This document shows positions 9,515 to 18,031 of a DNA stretch of 36,431 nucleotides, in pieces. Positions within the stretch are counted from its first letter, which is position 1. Every line of letters starts with the position of its first letter. Origin of the DNA: UBA7446 sp965657545 (GTDB taxonomy: Bacteria; Bacteroidota; Bacteroidia; Flavobacteriales; Flavobacteriaceae); NCBI GenBank assembly GCA_965657545.1, contig CBFHOG010000014.1:1-36431 (forward strand), given 5' to 3'. Both the position numbers and the translations under genes were made by a program. The notes beneath the pieces were generated by a model, which worked only from the letters and a program-made list of their open reading frames with translations, did no database searches and was not told the DNA's origin.

Positions 9515-10789
9515 ATGAGCACTATGAGAATTATCGGAGTATATGGATTTTTCACACTAGTGTTATGGTTTTCAGTGTCTTGTAACACACAACAATCGAG
9601 TATGGAAAGCAAAACTGCGGCCGAAATTTTAGGAAACCCCAAATACGAAGCAATATCGTATGGCGGATACCGAAAGACATCTCGTGATGTTCAGCCCACC
9701 ATTGCTGAGTTAAAAGAAGACATGAAAATTCTTCACGCTATGGGTATTCGTATTGTGAGAACCTATAATGTGCATTTACCACAAGCTGCTAATTTGCTAA
9801 AAGCCATTTCGGAAATAAGAACAGAAAATCCTGAATTTGAAATGTACGTGATGCTAGGCGCATGGATTGACTGCCTAAACGCATGGACTGACAAGGTGGT
9901 GAATCATCATGTGGAAAGCGAACGCAATGCGCAAGAAATTGCCAAAGCGGTTGAACTTGCCAATCACTATCCAGATATAGTTAAAATAATTGCTGTTGGA
10001 AATGAAGCAATGGTAAGATGGGCAACATCTTATTACGTTGAGCCACATATTATTTTAAAATGGGTAACACACCTGCAAGACCTTAAACAAGAAGGAAAAC
10101 TGCCCAATGATTTGTGGATTACCTGTTCAGACGACTTTGCTTCTTGGGGCGGAGGCGACCCTTCATACCATACCGAAGACCTGGAAGCAGTTATGGCAGC
10201 AGTGGATTATATTTCAATGCATACGTATCCCTTTCACAACACACATTATAATCCAGCTTTTTGGGATATTAAGCCAGAAGACGCTAAGGACAAAACCCCA
10301 CGCCAACTCATAGATGATGCGATGTTGCGGGCTCGTGATTTTGCCGTTTCACAATATGAAGGAGTAAAAGAATACATGAATAGCTTAGGCATTGATAAAC
10401 CCATTCATATTGGCGAAACAGGGTGGGCTACAATTTCAAATGGGTTTTACGGCAGAAAAGGATCCCATGCAGCAGACCAGTACAAACAGGCAAAGTATTA
10501 CGAGCTTATGCGTTCATGGTCTAAAAAAAATGGCGTGTCTTGCTTTTATTTTGAAGCGTTTGACGAGCCATGGAAAGATGCGCATAATCAAAAGGGATCT
10601 GAGAATCATTTTGGTCTTATTACAGTTGACGGAAAAGCCAAATATGCCCTTTGGGATTTCGTTGACAACGGAACTTTTGACGGCCTTACACGAAATGGTG
10701 CATCCATTACAAAAACATTTAACGGAAATAATGAGAATGTATTTATTTCTGTTTTGCCTCCTAACATATTAGAACATAACCTGAATTAA
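9515..10789 (+). CDS. GH17 beta-1,3-glucanase lipoprotein
   Basis: 424 residues. A lipoprotein signal ends in FSVSC with the lipid cysteine near residue 23; ATG 9524 is an equally good start. The TIM barrel has the two GH17 landmarks: VGNEAMVRW with acid/base E164 and IGETGWAT with nucleophile E301, plus HTYPFHN and the C-terminal YFEAFDEPWK motif. The enzyme should cleave unbranched beta-1,3-glucan, or transfer glucan chains, in the periplasm or at the outer membrane. It is clearly diverged from the two cytoplasmic GH17 domains encoded further downstream. It starts 48 bases after the phosphorylase and ends four bases before the GH30 gene, so these genes are probably one transcript. Confidence 0.9.
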   Translation: MSTMRIIGVYGFFTLVLWFSVSCNTQQSSMESKTAAEILGNPKYEAISYGGYRKTSRDVQPTIAELKEDMKILHAMGIRIVRTYNVHLPQAANLLKAISEIRTENPEFEMYVMLGAWIDCLNAWTDKVVNHHVESERNAQEIAKAVELANHYPDIVKIIAVGNEAMVRWATSYYVEPHIILKWVTHLQDLKQEGKLPNDLWITCSDDFASWGGGDPSYHTEDLEAVMAAVDYISMHTYPFHNTHYNPAFWDIKPEDAKDKTPRQLIDDAMLRARDFAVSQYEGVKEYMNSLGIDKPIHIGETGWATISNGFYGRKGSHAADQYKQAKYYELMRSWSKKNGVSCFYFEAFDEPWKDAHNQKGSENHFGLITVDGKAKYALWDFVDNGTFDGLTRNGASITKTFNGNNENVFISVLPPNILEHNLN

Positions 10790-10793
10790 AACC

Positions 10794-12275
10794 ATGATGC
10801 GTTACACAACTCAATTCGTATTTATATTAGTTATGACATTAGCTTCTTGTACAAAACCCTTAGATGTGGAGGTTTTTGAAACCTCTGAAAGCGGAAATAA
10901 ACTCACAAAACGAACTGATTTTGTTGCTGGTGAAAAGCCCTCAACCATAACCCTAGATGAAGCCAAAAAATTTCAAACCATTACGGGCTTTGGAGGTGCT
11001 TTTACAGAATCATCGGCATACTTACTCAATAAGGTGAGTAAAGAAAATAGAGACAATATTCTAAAAGCGTATTTTGCTAAAGAGGGAGCCCGATATTCCC
11101 TTACACGAACCCACATGAATTCATGTGACTTTTCCTTGAACAATTATTCCTATACACCTGTTGCTGGCGACAAGGAGCTCGTTCATTTTTCTGTTAATGA
11201 GGATAAAGATGATTTGATTCCCATGATAAAGGATGCTATGGCTGTTTCGGAAGACGGCTTTCGTCTTTTTGCCTCTCCTTGGTCTGCTGCACCTTGGATG
11301 AAAGACAACAACAGTTGGGTGGGCGGAAAACTACTGCCTGAATATTATGACACTTGGGCCTTGTTTTTTTCCAAATATGTGGATGCGTATAAAACAGAGG
11401 GCATTGATATTTGGGGCTTTACTGTTGAAAATGAACCACACGGGAATGGTGAAAATTGGGAGAGTATGCATTATTCCCCAGAAGAAATGACCCATTTTGT
11501 ACAACATTTTTTAGGTCCAAAATTAGAAGCCGATGGCAAGGGCGATTTGGTTATACTAGGTTATGATCAAAACCGTGAAGGCATCCGCGAGTGGGTAGAT
11601 GTGATGTATAAAGACAAAGCATCATCAAAATATTACGATGGGACTGCCGTGCATTGGTATGAAAGTACGTATGACTACTTCCCAACAGAATTACAATACG
11701 CACACGAAAAGGCTCCAGACAAATACCTTATTCAAACAGAGGCTTGTGTAGATGCCGAAGTTCCGGTGTGGCAAGACGACAAATGGTATTGGAAAAAAGA
11801 AGCTACAGATTGGGGCTACGATTGGCGCGAAGCGTCTAAAAAATACCTACATCCAAAATATGCCCCTGCAAATCGTTATGCCAGAGATATTATTGGGTGT
11901 CTTAACAACTGGGTTGATGGTTGGGTAGATTGGAACATGGTTTTAGACACAAAAGGTGGTCCTAACTGGGCAAATAACTGGTGCATTGCCCCAGTAATTG
12001 TAGATACAGAAAAGGACGAAGTTTATTTTACTCCCTTATACTACATCATGGCGCATTTTAGCAAATATATTCGCCCAGGTGCGGTAGTCATTGATGTCCA
12101 AAATTCTGACAAGGAACTCATGGTGACTGCTGCCAAAAACCCAGATGCATCTATTGCAGTTGTCGTTTTTAATGAAGGAACTTCTCCCAAAAATTTTGAA
12201 TTATCACTTAACGGCCTAACCAAAACCATCAGCATAAGTCCTCAAGCTATACAGACTATTATGATTAACAACTAA
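10794..12275 (+). CDS. GH30 beta-1,6-glucan hydrolase lipoprotein (laminarin debranching)
   Basis: 493 residues with a lipoprotein signal ending LASC (about C19). The barrel shows the GH30 pattern: TITGFGGAFTES near the N-terminus, FTVENEPH with acid/base E214, and IQTEA with nucleophile E316; the last 80 residues form the side beta-sandwich that GH30 enzymes carry. Members of GH30 subfamilies 1 and 3 attack beta-glucosides or beta-1,6-glucan, and homologues in marine Formosa remove the beta-1,6-linked glucose branches of laminarin. Debranching before GH17 and GH3 act fits its place in the operon. The subfamily is not settled by eye. The start ATG 10794 is next to a second ATG at 10797; the choice changes one residue. 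Confidence 0.88.
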   Translation: MMRYTTQFVFILVMTLASCTKPLDVEVFETSESGNKLTKRTDFVAGEKPSTITLDEAKKFQTITGFGGAFTESSAYLLNKVSKENRDNILKAYFAKEGARYSLTRTHMNSCDFSLNNYSYTPVAGDKELVHFSVNEDKDDLIPMIKDAMAVSEDGFRLFASPWSAAPWMKDNNSWVGGKLLPEYYDTWALFFSKYVDAYKTEGIDIWGFTVENEPHGNGENWESMHYSPEEMTHFVQHFLGPKLEADGKGDLVILGYDQNREGIREWVDVMYKDKASSKYYDGTAVHWYESTYDYFPTELQYAHEKAPDKYLIQTEACVDAEVPVWQDDKWYWKKEATDWGYDWREASKKYLHPKYAPANRYARDIIGCLNNWVDGWVDWNMVLDTKGGPNWANNWCIAPVIVDTEKDEVYFTPLYYIMAHFSKYIRPGAVVIDVQNSDKELMVTAAKNPDASIAVVVFNEGTSPKNFELSLNGLTKTISISPQAIQTIMINN

Positions 12276-12284
12276 ATCAACCAC

Positions 12285-14636
12285 ATGAAAACACATTCTT
12301 TACTGTCTCATAAAGTTTCCATTGCTGAAAAAATAGCTTTTGGCGTAGGAATGTTTGCAAACCAAATGTTCCCTGCAATTTTAGGAATATTCATGGTTGT
12401 TTTAGTTCAAGATTTGGGTTTTCCTGGATGGATGTGGTCTTTAATTTATTTTTTTCCAAGAATATTCGATTCCATTACGGATCCTATAATGGGTTTTATA
12501 TCAGATAACACAAAATCGAAGTGGGGACGTCGTAGGCAGTATGTTTTGATAGGAGGTATAATTATGGGAGTAGCCTATATTTTTATGTGGCAACTTTTTA
12601 AGGAAAACTCATTGGAGTTTAACTTCTGGTACTTCTTTCTTTGGTCTTTGGTTTTTTACTTGGGCCTAACTTTTTTCAGTGTGCCTTATGTAGCTATGGG
12701 CTATGAGATGAGTAACGATTTTCACGAGCGTACCAATATCATGGCTATTGCGCAATGGATTGGGCAATGGGCATGGGTGATTGCGCCATGGTTTTGGGTT
12801 ATTATGTACGATCCAGAATGGTTCCCATCTGCAGAAGTTGCGGTTAGAGAGTTATCTTTATGGGTTGCTATTCCGTGTGCGATTTGCGCAATAGTGCCAG
12901 CAATATTTATTAAGAGTAAATCAACTCTTAATGAAGATTATGAGCCCTTAAATATGGCTAATGTTGGCAACAGTCTAAAAAAGATTTACCACAGTTTTGT
13001 GGCTGCATTTAAAATAAAAGAGTTTAGAAAATTATGTGGTGCTACATTTTTAATTTTTAATGCGTTTAATACCGTCGCAGCACTTACTTTTTTTGTTATC
13101 GTATATAAACTCTTTAATGGAGACGCTGGAGCAAGTGGTATTTGGGTTTCTCTTTTTGGTTGTTTAGGTGCATTGGGAACTACATTTATTGTCATTCCAA
13201 TCGTCACATGGATGTCCAAAACTTTTGGTAAAAAGAAAGCATTTATCATAGCTCAAGCGATTTCAGTATTGGGTTATTTATTGCTTTGGTTTTTATTCGT
13301 TCCTGGTAAACCTTGGATGTATATCATCGCTCTACCCTTCTTTTCTTTTGGGATAGGAAGTTTATTTACCATTATGATGTCTATGACTGCAGATGTCATT
13401 GACATTGATGAATTAAATTCGGGCTTACGTAGAGAAGGCCTTTTTGGTGCTATTTATTGGTGGATGGTAAAAGTAGGTTTTGCCATAGCTGGAGCTCTTA
13501 GTGGTGTTATCATTGCTATTGTGGGTTTCAACCCAGACTTAGCCACCGTAGATCAACAACCAGCTGTTGATGGATTGCATGCATTTTTCTGCTTTTTCCC
13601 TCTTGCAGGCACCCTTTTGGCTATGTGGATAATGCGAGATTATAGCATTGATGAGAAACGTGCTAACGAAATCAGAGCACAATTAAAAGCACGAAAAGAC
13701 ACAGCTAAAACGAATACGTATCAGTACCAGTTAGGTAATATCTCTAATTTAACTGGCGTAAATATCACAACAAGATTTCATTCAGATATTGATTTTTCAA
13801 CACATTCAAAACCAAAACAAAAAGCATTGTTTGACAATTCCTTAAACAAGGGTTTGCACGGCATTTGCTTTAGTCCTTATCGTGAAAACCAAAATGTTGG
13901 CGATGTTTTGTCTGAAAGTCAAATAAATGAAAGGATGGAGATCATCGCTCCTTACACCAATTGGGTGCGTTCTTTTTCCTGTACTTCTGGTAACGAGCAT
14001 ATCCCAAAAGCAGCAAAAGCTAAAGGGCTTAAAACCATGGTTGGTGCTTGGATAGGTGCTGACAAAAAAGAAAATGATAAGGAAATAAAAGCGCTTATAC
14101 AACTCGCCAAAGACGGGCTTGTTGATATTGCAGTAGTGGGGAATGAAACCTTAATGCGCGATGATTTAAATGAACAACAAATCCTTAATTACTTGGCTCA
14201 AGTCAAAAGTGCTCTTCCAGGCATTACATTGGGATATGTAGATGCATATTATCAGTTTATTAAGCGCCCAAAATTAGTTGAAGCATGTGATGTAATTCTA
14301 ATCAATTGCTATCCTTTTTGGGAAGGCAGTAAAATTGAATTTGCCACATCGTATTTAAACGAAATGGTTCAAGCAACCAAAAGCATAGCAAATGGAAAAC
14401 CTGTTATTGTAACGGAAACAGGATGGCCAAACAAAGGGGATGTTGTCGGAGAATCAAAGCCGTCTTCTCAAAATGCGATGGCATATTTTGTTAATGCATG
14501 CGCCTGGGCGGCAGCGCAAAAAGTACCCTTATTCTACTTTTCATCTTTTGATGAATCTTGGAAAGTACATCACGAGGGTGATGTAGGTGCACGATGGGGC
14601 ATTTGGGATAAAAACGAAAAACGCAAATACGAATAA
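12285..14636 (+). CDS. MFS/GPH-type sugar transporter fused to a GH17 domain
   Basis: 783 residues. Residues 1 to about 470 are a twelve-helix transporter of the glycoside-pentoside-hexuronide:cation symporter type: the first helices carry RIFDSITDPIMGF with D62 and D66, followed by the loop SDNTKSKWGRRR. A charged linker (about 445-500) leads to a complete GH17 barrel at about 505-783 with acid/base E621 (VVGNET) and nucleophile E711 (VTETGWP). The reading frame is uninterrupted across the junction. Transporters of this family have both ends in the cytoplasm, so the GH17 domain should face inward and could cut oligosaccharides as they arrive. The start follows the GH30 stop by nine bases. 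A one-base gap separates it from a second GH17 gene of the same subtype, which indicates a tandem duplication. Confidence 0.88.
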   Translation: MKTHSLLSHKVSIAEKIAFGVGMFANQMFPAILGIFMVVLVQDLGFPGWMWSLIYFFPRIFDSITDPIMGFISDNTKSKWGRRRQYVLIGGIIMGVAYIFMWQLFKENSLEFNFWYFFLWSLVFYLGLTFFSVPYVAMGYEMSNDFHERTNIMAIAQWIGQWAWVIAPWFWVIMYDPEWFPSAEVAVRELSLWVAIPCAICAIVPAIFIKSKSTLNEDYEPLNMANVGNSLKKIYHSFVAAFKIKEFRKLCGATFLIFNAFNTVAALTFFVIVYKLFNGDAGASGIWVSLFGCLGALGTTFIVIPIVTWMSKTFGKKKAFIIAQAISVLGYLLLWFLFVPGKPWMYIIALPFFSFGIGSLFTIMMSMTADVIDIDELNSGLRREGLFGAIYWWMVKVGFAIAGALSGVIIAIVGFNPDLATVDQQPAVDGLHAFFCFFPLAGTLLAMWIMRDYSIDEKRANEIRAQLKARKDTAKTNTYQYQLGNISNLTGVNITTRFHSDIDFSTHSKPKQKALFDNSLNKGLHGICFSPYRENQNVGDVLSESQINERMEIIAPYTNWVRSFSCTSGNEHIPKAAKAKGLKTMVGAWIGADKKENDKEIKALIQLAKDGLVDIAVVGNETLMRDDLNEQQILNYLAQVKSALPGITLGYVDAYYQFIKRPKLVEACDVILINCYPFWEGSKIEFATSYLNEMVQATKSIANGKPVIVTETGWPNKGDVVGESKPSSQNAMAYFVNACAWAAAQKVPLFYFSSFDESWKVHHEGDVGARWGIWDKNEKRKYE

Positions 14637-14637
14637 A

Positions 14638-15579
14638 ATGTCATACAGGGAAGGCGTAGAATTTAGCTTAGAAGATTTAACGTACAAGTCCTACAAAGGG
14701 ATTGATTTTGATGCATTTATTCCTCAAGATTTTTCATCTAATGACCTTATTCCCAAAGATTTTAAAGCGTTATGGCATAAAACGCTTCAATCAGGTATGC
14801 ACGGCATTTGCTTTAGTATGTATGAAGACGGACAGCAGCCTGGTGACACCATCACGGAATCACAAGTGGAACGTCGTGTAAAAATCTTAAAACCATACAC
14901 CAAATGGATACGCTCATTTTCTTGTATTGAGGGTAATGAACACATTCCCCGTTTGGCGCACAAGCATGGACTAAAAACCATGGTAGGCGCATGGCTTGGA
15001 GACGATGACGAAAAAAATGAGCAAGAAATAACGTCACTCATTGCACTTGCCAATGAAGGTTGTGTAGATATCGCTGCCGTAGGCAATGAAGTGCTTTACC
15101 GAAACGATTTGACACTAGAGGCACTCTTAAAATTTATGAAGCGTGTACGTAAGGCCATTCCCTCACACATACCCATTGGCTATGTTGATGCGTATTATGA
15201 GTTTTCTTCACACCCAGAGCTTGTAGAGCATTCAGATGTTATTTTATCTAATTGTTATCCCTTTTGGGAAGGCTGCCCCGAAGAATATGCACTAAATCAT
15301 ATGCAGCAGATGTATGGACAGGTATTAAGTGCTGCTCAAGGGAAAAAAATTATCATTACCGAAACAGGATGGCCAAGTAAAGGCGAACCGCTAAAAGGGT
15401 CTGTTCCCTCTGAAATACACGCCATGAAGTACTTTATAAACACCCAAGCGTGGGCAAAAAATGCAAATATCGATGTGTTTTATTTTTCTTCTTTTGACGA
15501 GTCTTGGAAAGTAGGACCCGAAGGCGAAGTAGGGGCCTATTGGGGACTGTGGGATAAAAATGAAAAGTTGAAATTTTAA
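14638..15579 (+). CDS. cytoplasmic GH17 beta-1,3-glucanase / glucanosyltransferase
   Basis: 313 residues from ATG 14638, which sits one base after the stop of the fused transporter gene; a longer in-frame start at 14587 would overlap that gene and lacks support. No signal peptide or membrane segment is present. The GH17 barrel has acid/base E151 (AVGNEV) and nucleophile E242 (ITETGWP). It is collinear with the GH17 domain of the preceding transporter fusion, sharing HGICFS, RSFSC, GNEHIP, LKTMVGAW, YVDAYY, NCYPFWEG and FYFSSFDESWKV, so the two arose by duplication. An extra 45 N-terminal residues rich in acidic and aromatic positions have no obvious counterpart in ordinary GH17. It likely trims imported laminari-oligosaccharides or transfers them ahead of phosphorolysis. 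Confidence 0.88.
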   Translation: MSYREGVEFSLEDLTYKSYKGIDFDAFIPQDFSSNDLIPKDFKALWHKTLQSGMHGICFSMYEDGQQPGDTITESQVERRVKILKPYTKWIRSFSCIEGNEHIPRLAHKHGLKTMVGAWLGDDDEKNEQEITSLIALANEGCVDIAAVGNEVLYRNDLTLEALLKFMKRVRKAIPSHIPIGYVDAYYEFSSHPELVEHSDVILSNCYPFWEGCPEEYALNHMQQMYGQVLSAAQGKKIIITETGWPSKGEPLKGSVPSEIHAMKYFINTQAWAKNANIDVFYFSSFDESWKVGPEGEVGAYWGLWDKNEKLKF

Positions 15580-15600
15580 AGACTTAATAAAGAATTTAGT

Positions 15601-17610
15601 ATGAAATCAATATGTCTTAAACTCTTGCTTATTGCTTGTTTTGCCTTTACATCCTGTTCGCAAACGTCAAAGCAAGAAAAAAGTGTTTCAAAAAAAGTGG
15701 ACGCTATTTTAAGCCAAATGACACTCGCTGAAAAAGTGGGTCAAATGACACAAGTAGATATGCGTTTACTAGATAGTCCACAGGATATTCAAACCTATCA
15801 CATTGGTTCTATTCTTAGTGGAGGGGGTTCAGCTCCAAAAACAAATACACCAAAAGGATGGCTAGATATGGTAAATGGGTACCAGAAAATAGCTATGAGT
15901 AACCGCCTTGGAATTCCCCTTATTTATGGAATTGACGCTGTTCATGGACATAACAATGTTTTGGGCGCTACAGTATTTCCACACAACCTCGCACTTGGTG
16001 CTTCTAATGATGCGGACCTTGTATATCGTGTAAATAAAGCTACGGCAATTGAGGTTGCTGCTACTGGAATTCATTGGACTTTTTCGCCTTGTATTACCAT
16101 TCCGCAAGATGCTAGGTGGGGGCGTTTTTACGAAGGATTTGGTCAAACTACCGACATTGTGGATGGGCTTACGCAAGCAGCGATTCTAGGCTACCAAGAT
16201 AGGTTGTCGGGTGTGCAAAACAAACAAGTGGCAGCCTGTGCTAAACATTTTATAGGAGATGGGGCTACTGTTTGGGGTACGGGAACCAGGGTGGATGGTA
16301 AACACACATATCATATTGATCGAGGCGATGTTCAATTAAATGATAAGTCGCTTCGGGAAATATATCTTCCGCCATACAAAACAGCTATTGCTTCCGATGT
16401 AAAAACGATAATGGCGAGTTTTAATAGTGTTCGCGGAGAAAAATGCCACGGAAATAAATACCTTTTAACCGATTTACTTAAAAAAGAGCTAGGCTTTGCA
16501 GGTTTTGTCGTTTCGGATTGGGCAGGAATTGATGAAATTCCAGGAGATTACAAATCGGATGTGATAAATGGTATTAATGCGGGTATTGATATGGTAATGG
16601 TGCCAGGAATCATGAAAGGTCAAAACCAACAACACTACAAAACATTTATAAAATTACTGATTGATTCAGTAAACGAGGGTAGCGTTCCCATGGAGCGTAT
16701 TAACGACGCGGTACGTAGAATTTTAAAAGTTAAAATGGAGATTGGTCTATTTGATGACCCTTTAATTGACGATTCGTTCTTAAGTAAAATAGGGTCTTCG
16801 GAACACCGTGCCCTTGCTCGTGAAGCGGTTCAAAAATCTGCTGTATTATTGAAAAACGAAGGGACACTTCCTTTTGACAAGTCCATTTCAATTACGGTAG
16901 TAGGCTCAGCGGCAAACAATCTTGGTGTTCAAAACGGGGGTTGGACAACCGATTGGCAAGGATTTTTCACACCCGATTTCCACTTTTTGGACTACAATGC
17001 CGATGGGGTACTTACCAATGCCGAATATAACACACAACTTGAAAAAATTTTCGAGAACAAATTTAACCCTGCGGATTGGGTAGCTCATTTTAATGAAATT
17101 GACCCAGACGAAAATGGTAAAGTTTCTCCAGCAGATTTTACTGCTTTCATGGCAAATCGTGTACTTCAGCCAAACGGAACAACTATTTTAGATGGTATTA
17201 AAAAAGTAGCACCAAGTGCGAAAATCACTTATGAGCCAAACGCTAATACACTTCCTGAAGGCGATGTTATCCTCGCTGTTATTGGAGAATATCCTTATGC
17301 CGAAGGATTTGGTGACGACGCTGACTTACGCCTTAATAAAGCTGATTTAGAAGTTTTAGAACGCGCTAATGCTTCTGGGAATAAAGTTGTCGTTTTGTTG
17401 CTTTCTGGACGCCCATTGTTGGTACACGATATGGAAGCACAATGGGACGCTTTTGTAGCTTCTTTTTTACCTGGTATGGCGGGGGAAGGTATTGCAGACG
17501 TGCTATTTGGCGATGCCAATCCGAAAGCTAAACTGAGCTTCACATGGCCTACCAAGGCAGACGGAAGCGGTGTTTTATATGCTCAAGGGAGCGGAGAGCA
17601 ATACAATTAG
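15601..17610 (+). CDS. GH3 beta-glucosidase lipoprotein with EF-hand insert, C-terminally clipped
   Basis: 669 residues with a lipoprotein signal (lipobox ending C19, FTSC). The GH3 barrel occupies about 30-385: KHFIGDG and the nucleophile motif VSDWAG with D306. The second (alpha/beta)6 sandwich domain follows and contains an insert with two EF-hand-like calcium loops, D464-E475 (DYNADGVLTNAE) and D501-D512 (DPDENGKVSPAD). The protein should release glucose from non-reducing ends of beta-1,3-gluco-oligosaccharides in the periplasm, like plant-type exo-glucanases and ExoP. It ends at GSGEQYN, just where relatives continue with a PLFPFGxGL motif, so roughly the last 10-20 residues seem lost. 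The sequence after the stop is a decayed GH17 tail, which points to a deletion rather than a natural end. Confidence 0.88.
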   Translation: MKSICLKLLLIACFAFTSCSQTSKQEKSVSKKVDAILSQMTLAEKVGQMTQVDMRLLDSPQDIQTYHIGSILSGGGSAPKTNTPKGWLDMVNGYQKIAMSNRLGIPLIYGIDAVHGHNNVLGATVFPHNLALGASNDADLVYRVNKATAIEVAATGIHWTFSPCITIPQDARWGRFYEGFGQTTDIVDGLTQAAILGYQDRLSGVQNKQVAACAKHFIGDGATVWGTGTRVDGKHTYHIDRGDVQLNDKSLREIYLPPYKTAIASDVKTIMASFNSVRGEKCHGNKYLLTDLLKKELGFAGFVVSDWAGIDEIPGDYKSDVINGINAGIDMVMVPGIMKGQNQQHYKTFIKLLIDSVNEGSVPMERINDAVRRILKVKMEIGLFDDPLIDDSFLSKIGSSEHRALAREAVQKSAVLLKNEGTLPFDKSISITVVGSAANNLGVQNGGWTTDWQGFFTPDFHFLDYNADGVLTNAEYNTQLEKIFENKFNPADWVAHFNEIDPDENGKVSPADFTAFMANRVLQPNGTTILDGIKKVAPSAKITYEPNANTLPEGDVILAVIGEYPYAEGFGDDADLRLNKADLEVLERANASGNKVVVLLLSGRPLLVHDMEAQWDAFVASFLPGMAGEGIADVLFGDANPKAKLSFTWPTKADGSGVLYAQGSGEQYN

Positions 17611-17625
17611 GCTATTTCCATGAGG

Positions 17626-17720
17626 TATATTTTTTTAGATGAGGTTTGGAATTTGGTCCTTAAGGTGAAGTAGGTGCTTATTGGGGACTGTGGGATAAAA
17701 ATGAAAAGTTGAAATTTTAA
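17626..17720 (+). pseudogene. decayed 3' tail of a third GH17 gene of the cytoplasmic subtype
   Basis: This stretch matches the last ~30 codons of the cytoplasmic GH17 gene that ends at 15579. The final 42 bases (17679-17720) are identical to 15538-15579, stop codon included. Before that the match continues with a one-base deletion, a GAA-to-TAA nonsense change, and several third-position changes (GGA/GGT, CCC/CCT, GGC/GGT, GGG/GGT, GCC/GCT). The synonymous pattern suggests a paralogue that was once functional, later deleted down to its tail. Confidence 0.8.
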
Positions 17721-17786
17721 CTTTTATAAGTTTTAAACTAAAACCCCATTTTTAAAAAGTCAATTATAAACCTCAAGTATGTAATC

Positions 17787-17918
17787 CTAATCGTATGCGA
17801 TAGGCATCATCATTTTAGGAAGAGACATTCCTTTTGCTTCAAAATTATTCACCATTAAAAGGTTTACAAAACGAATTGAAGCCTTACCATTGGAATTGTT
17901 TACTGAGCTGGATTTATT
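17787..17918 (-). pseudogene. possible C-terminal remnant of an unknown gene
   Basis: On the minus strand a 43-residue open stretch without a start ends at a TAG (17787-17789). Its end reads FEAKGMSLPKMMMPIAYD, which looks more like real protein than chance translation. An upstream in-frame TGA (17919-17921) closes it. I do not recognise a family. The plus strand of the same region is also open for about 45 codons, so chance is possible. The rest of the 420-base stretch 17611-18031 holds the GH17 tail and a -7 box. Confidence 0.3.
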
Positions 17919-18005
17919 TCATATATGAAATCTTAATTCATAAGTAAACGAAAAAGTTTAACACATAATAAACAAAAATTAACGCCGCATTAACAATTTG
18001 ATACT

Positions 18006-18013
18006 TACATTTG
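18006..18013 (+). promoter_or_regulatory. Bacteroidetes -7 box (TACATTTG)
   Basis: TACATTTG matches the Bacteroidetes sigma-factor -7 consensus TAnnTTTG and ends 18 bases before the ATG of the DUF6438-like lipoprotein gene. No convincing TTTG -33 element was found at the usual distance. It marks the probable start of a new transcription unit after the laminarin locus. Confidence 0.55.
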
Positions 18014-18031
18014 TGTTGAAATTTTGCCCCA

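Noticed and set aside
10107..10772. Open frames inside the secreted GH17 gene (68 and 126 residues)
   Set aside because: They are in alternative frames of a gene with clear catalytic motifs and have no independent start signals or motifs.
17611..17625. Remnant of the missing GH3 C-terminus (an LFP reading in a shifted frame) just after its stop
   Set aside because: Only about five codons can be compared and other alignments fit as well, so it was not called as part of the gene.
1..17720. SusC/SusD pair for the laminarin locus
   Set aside because: No TonB-dependent receptor of about 1000 residues with a plug domain and no SusD-like lipoprotein is present; the beta-barrel in the first complete gene has no plug domain.
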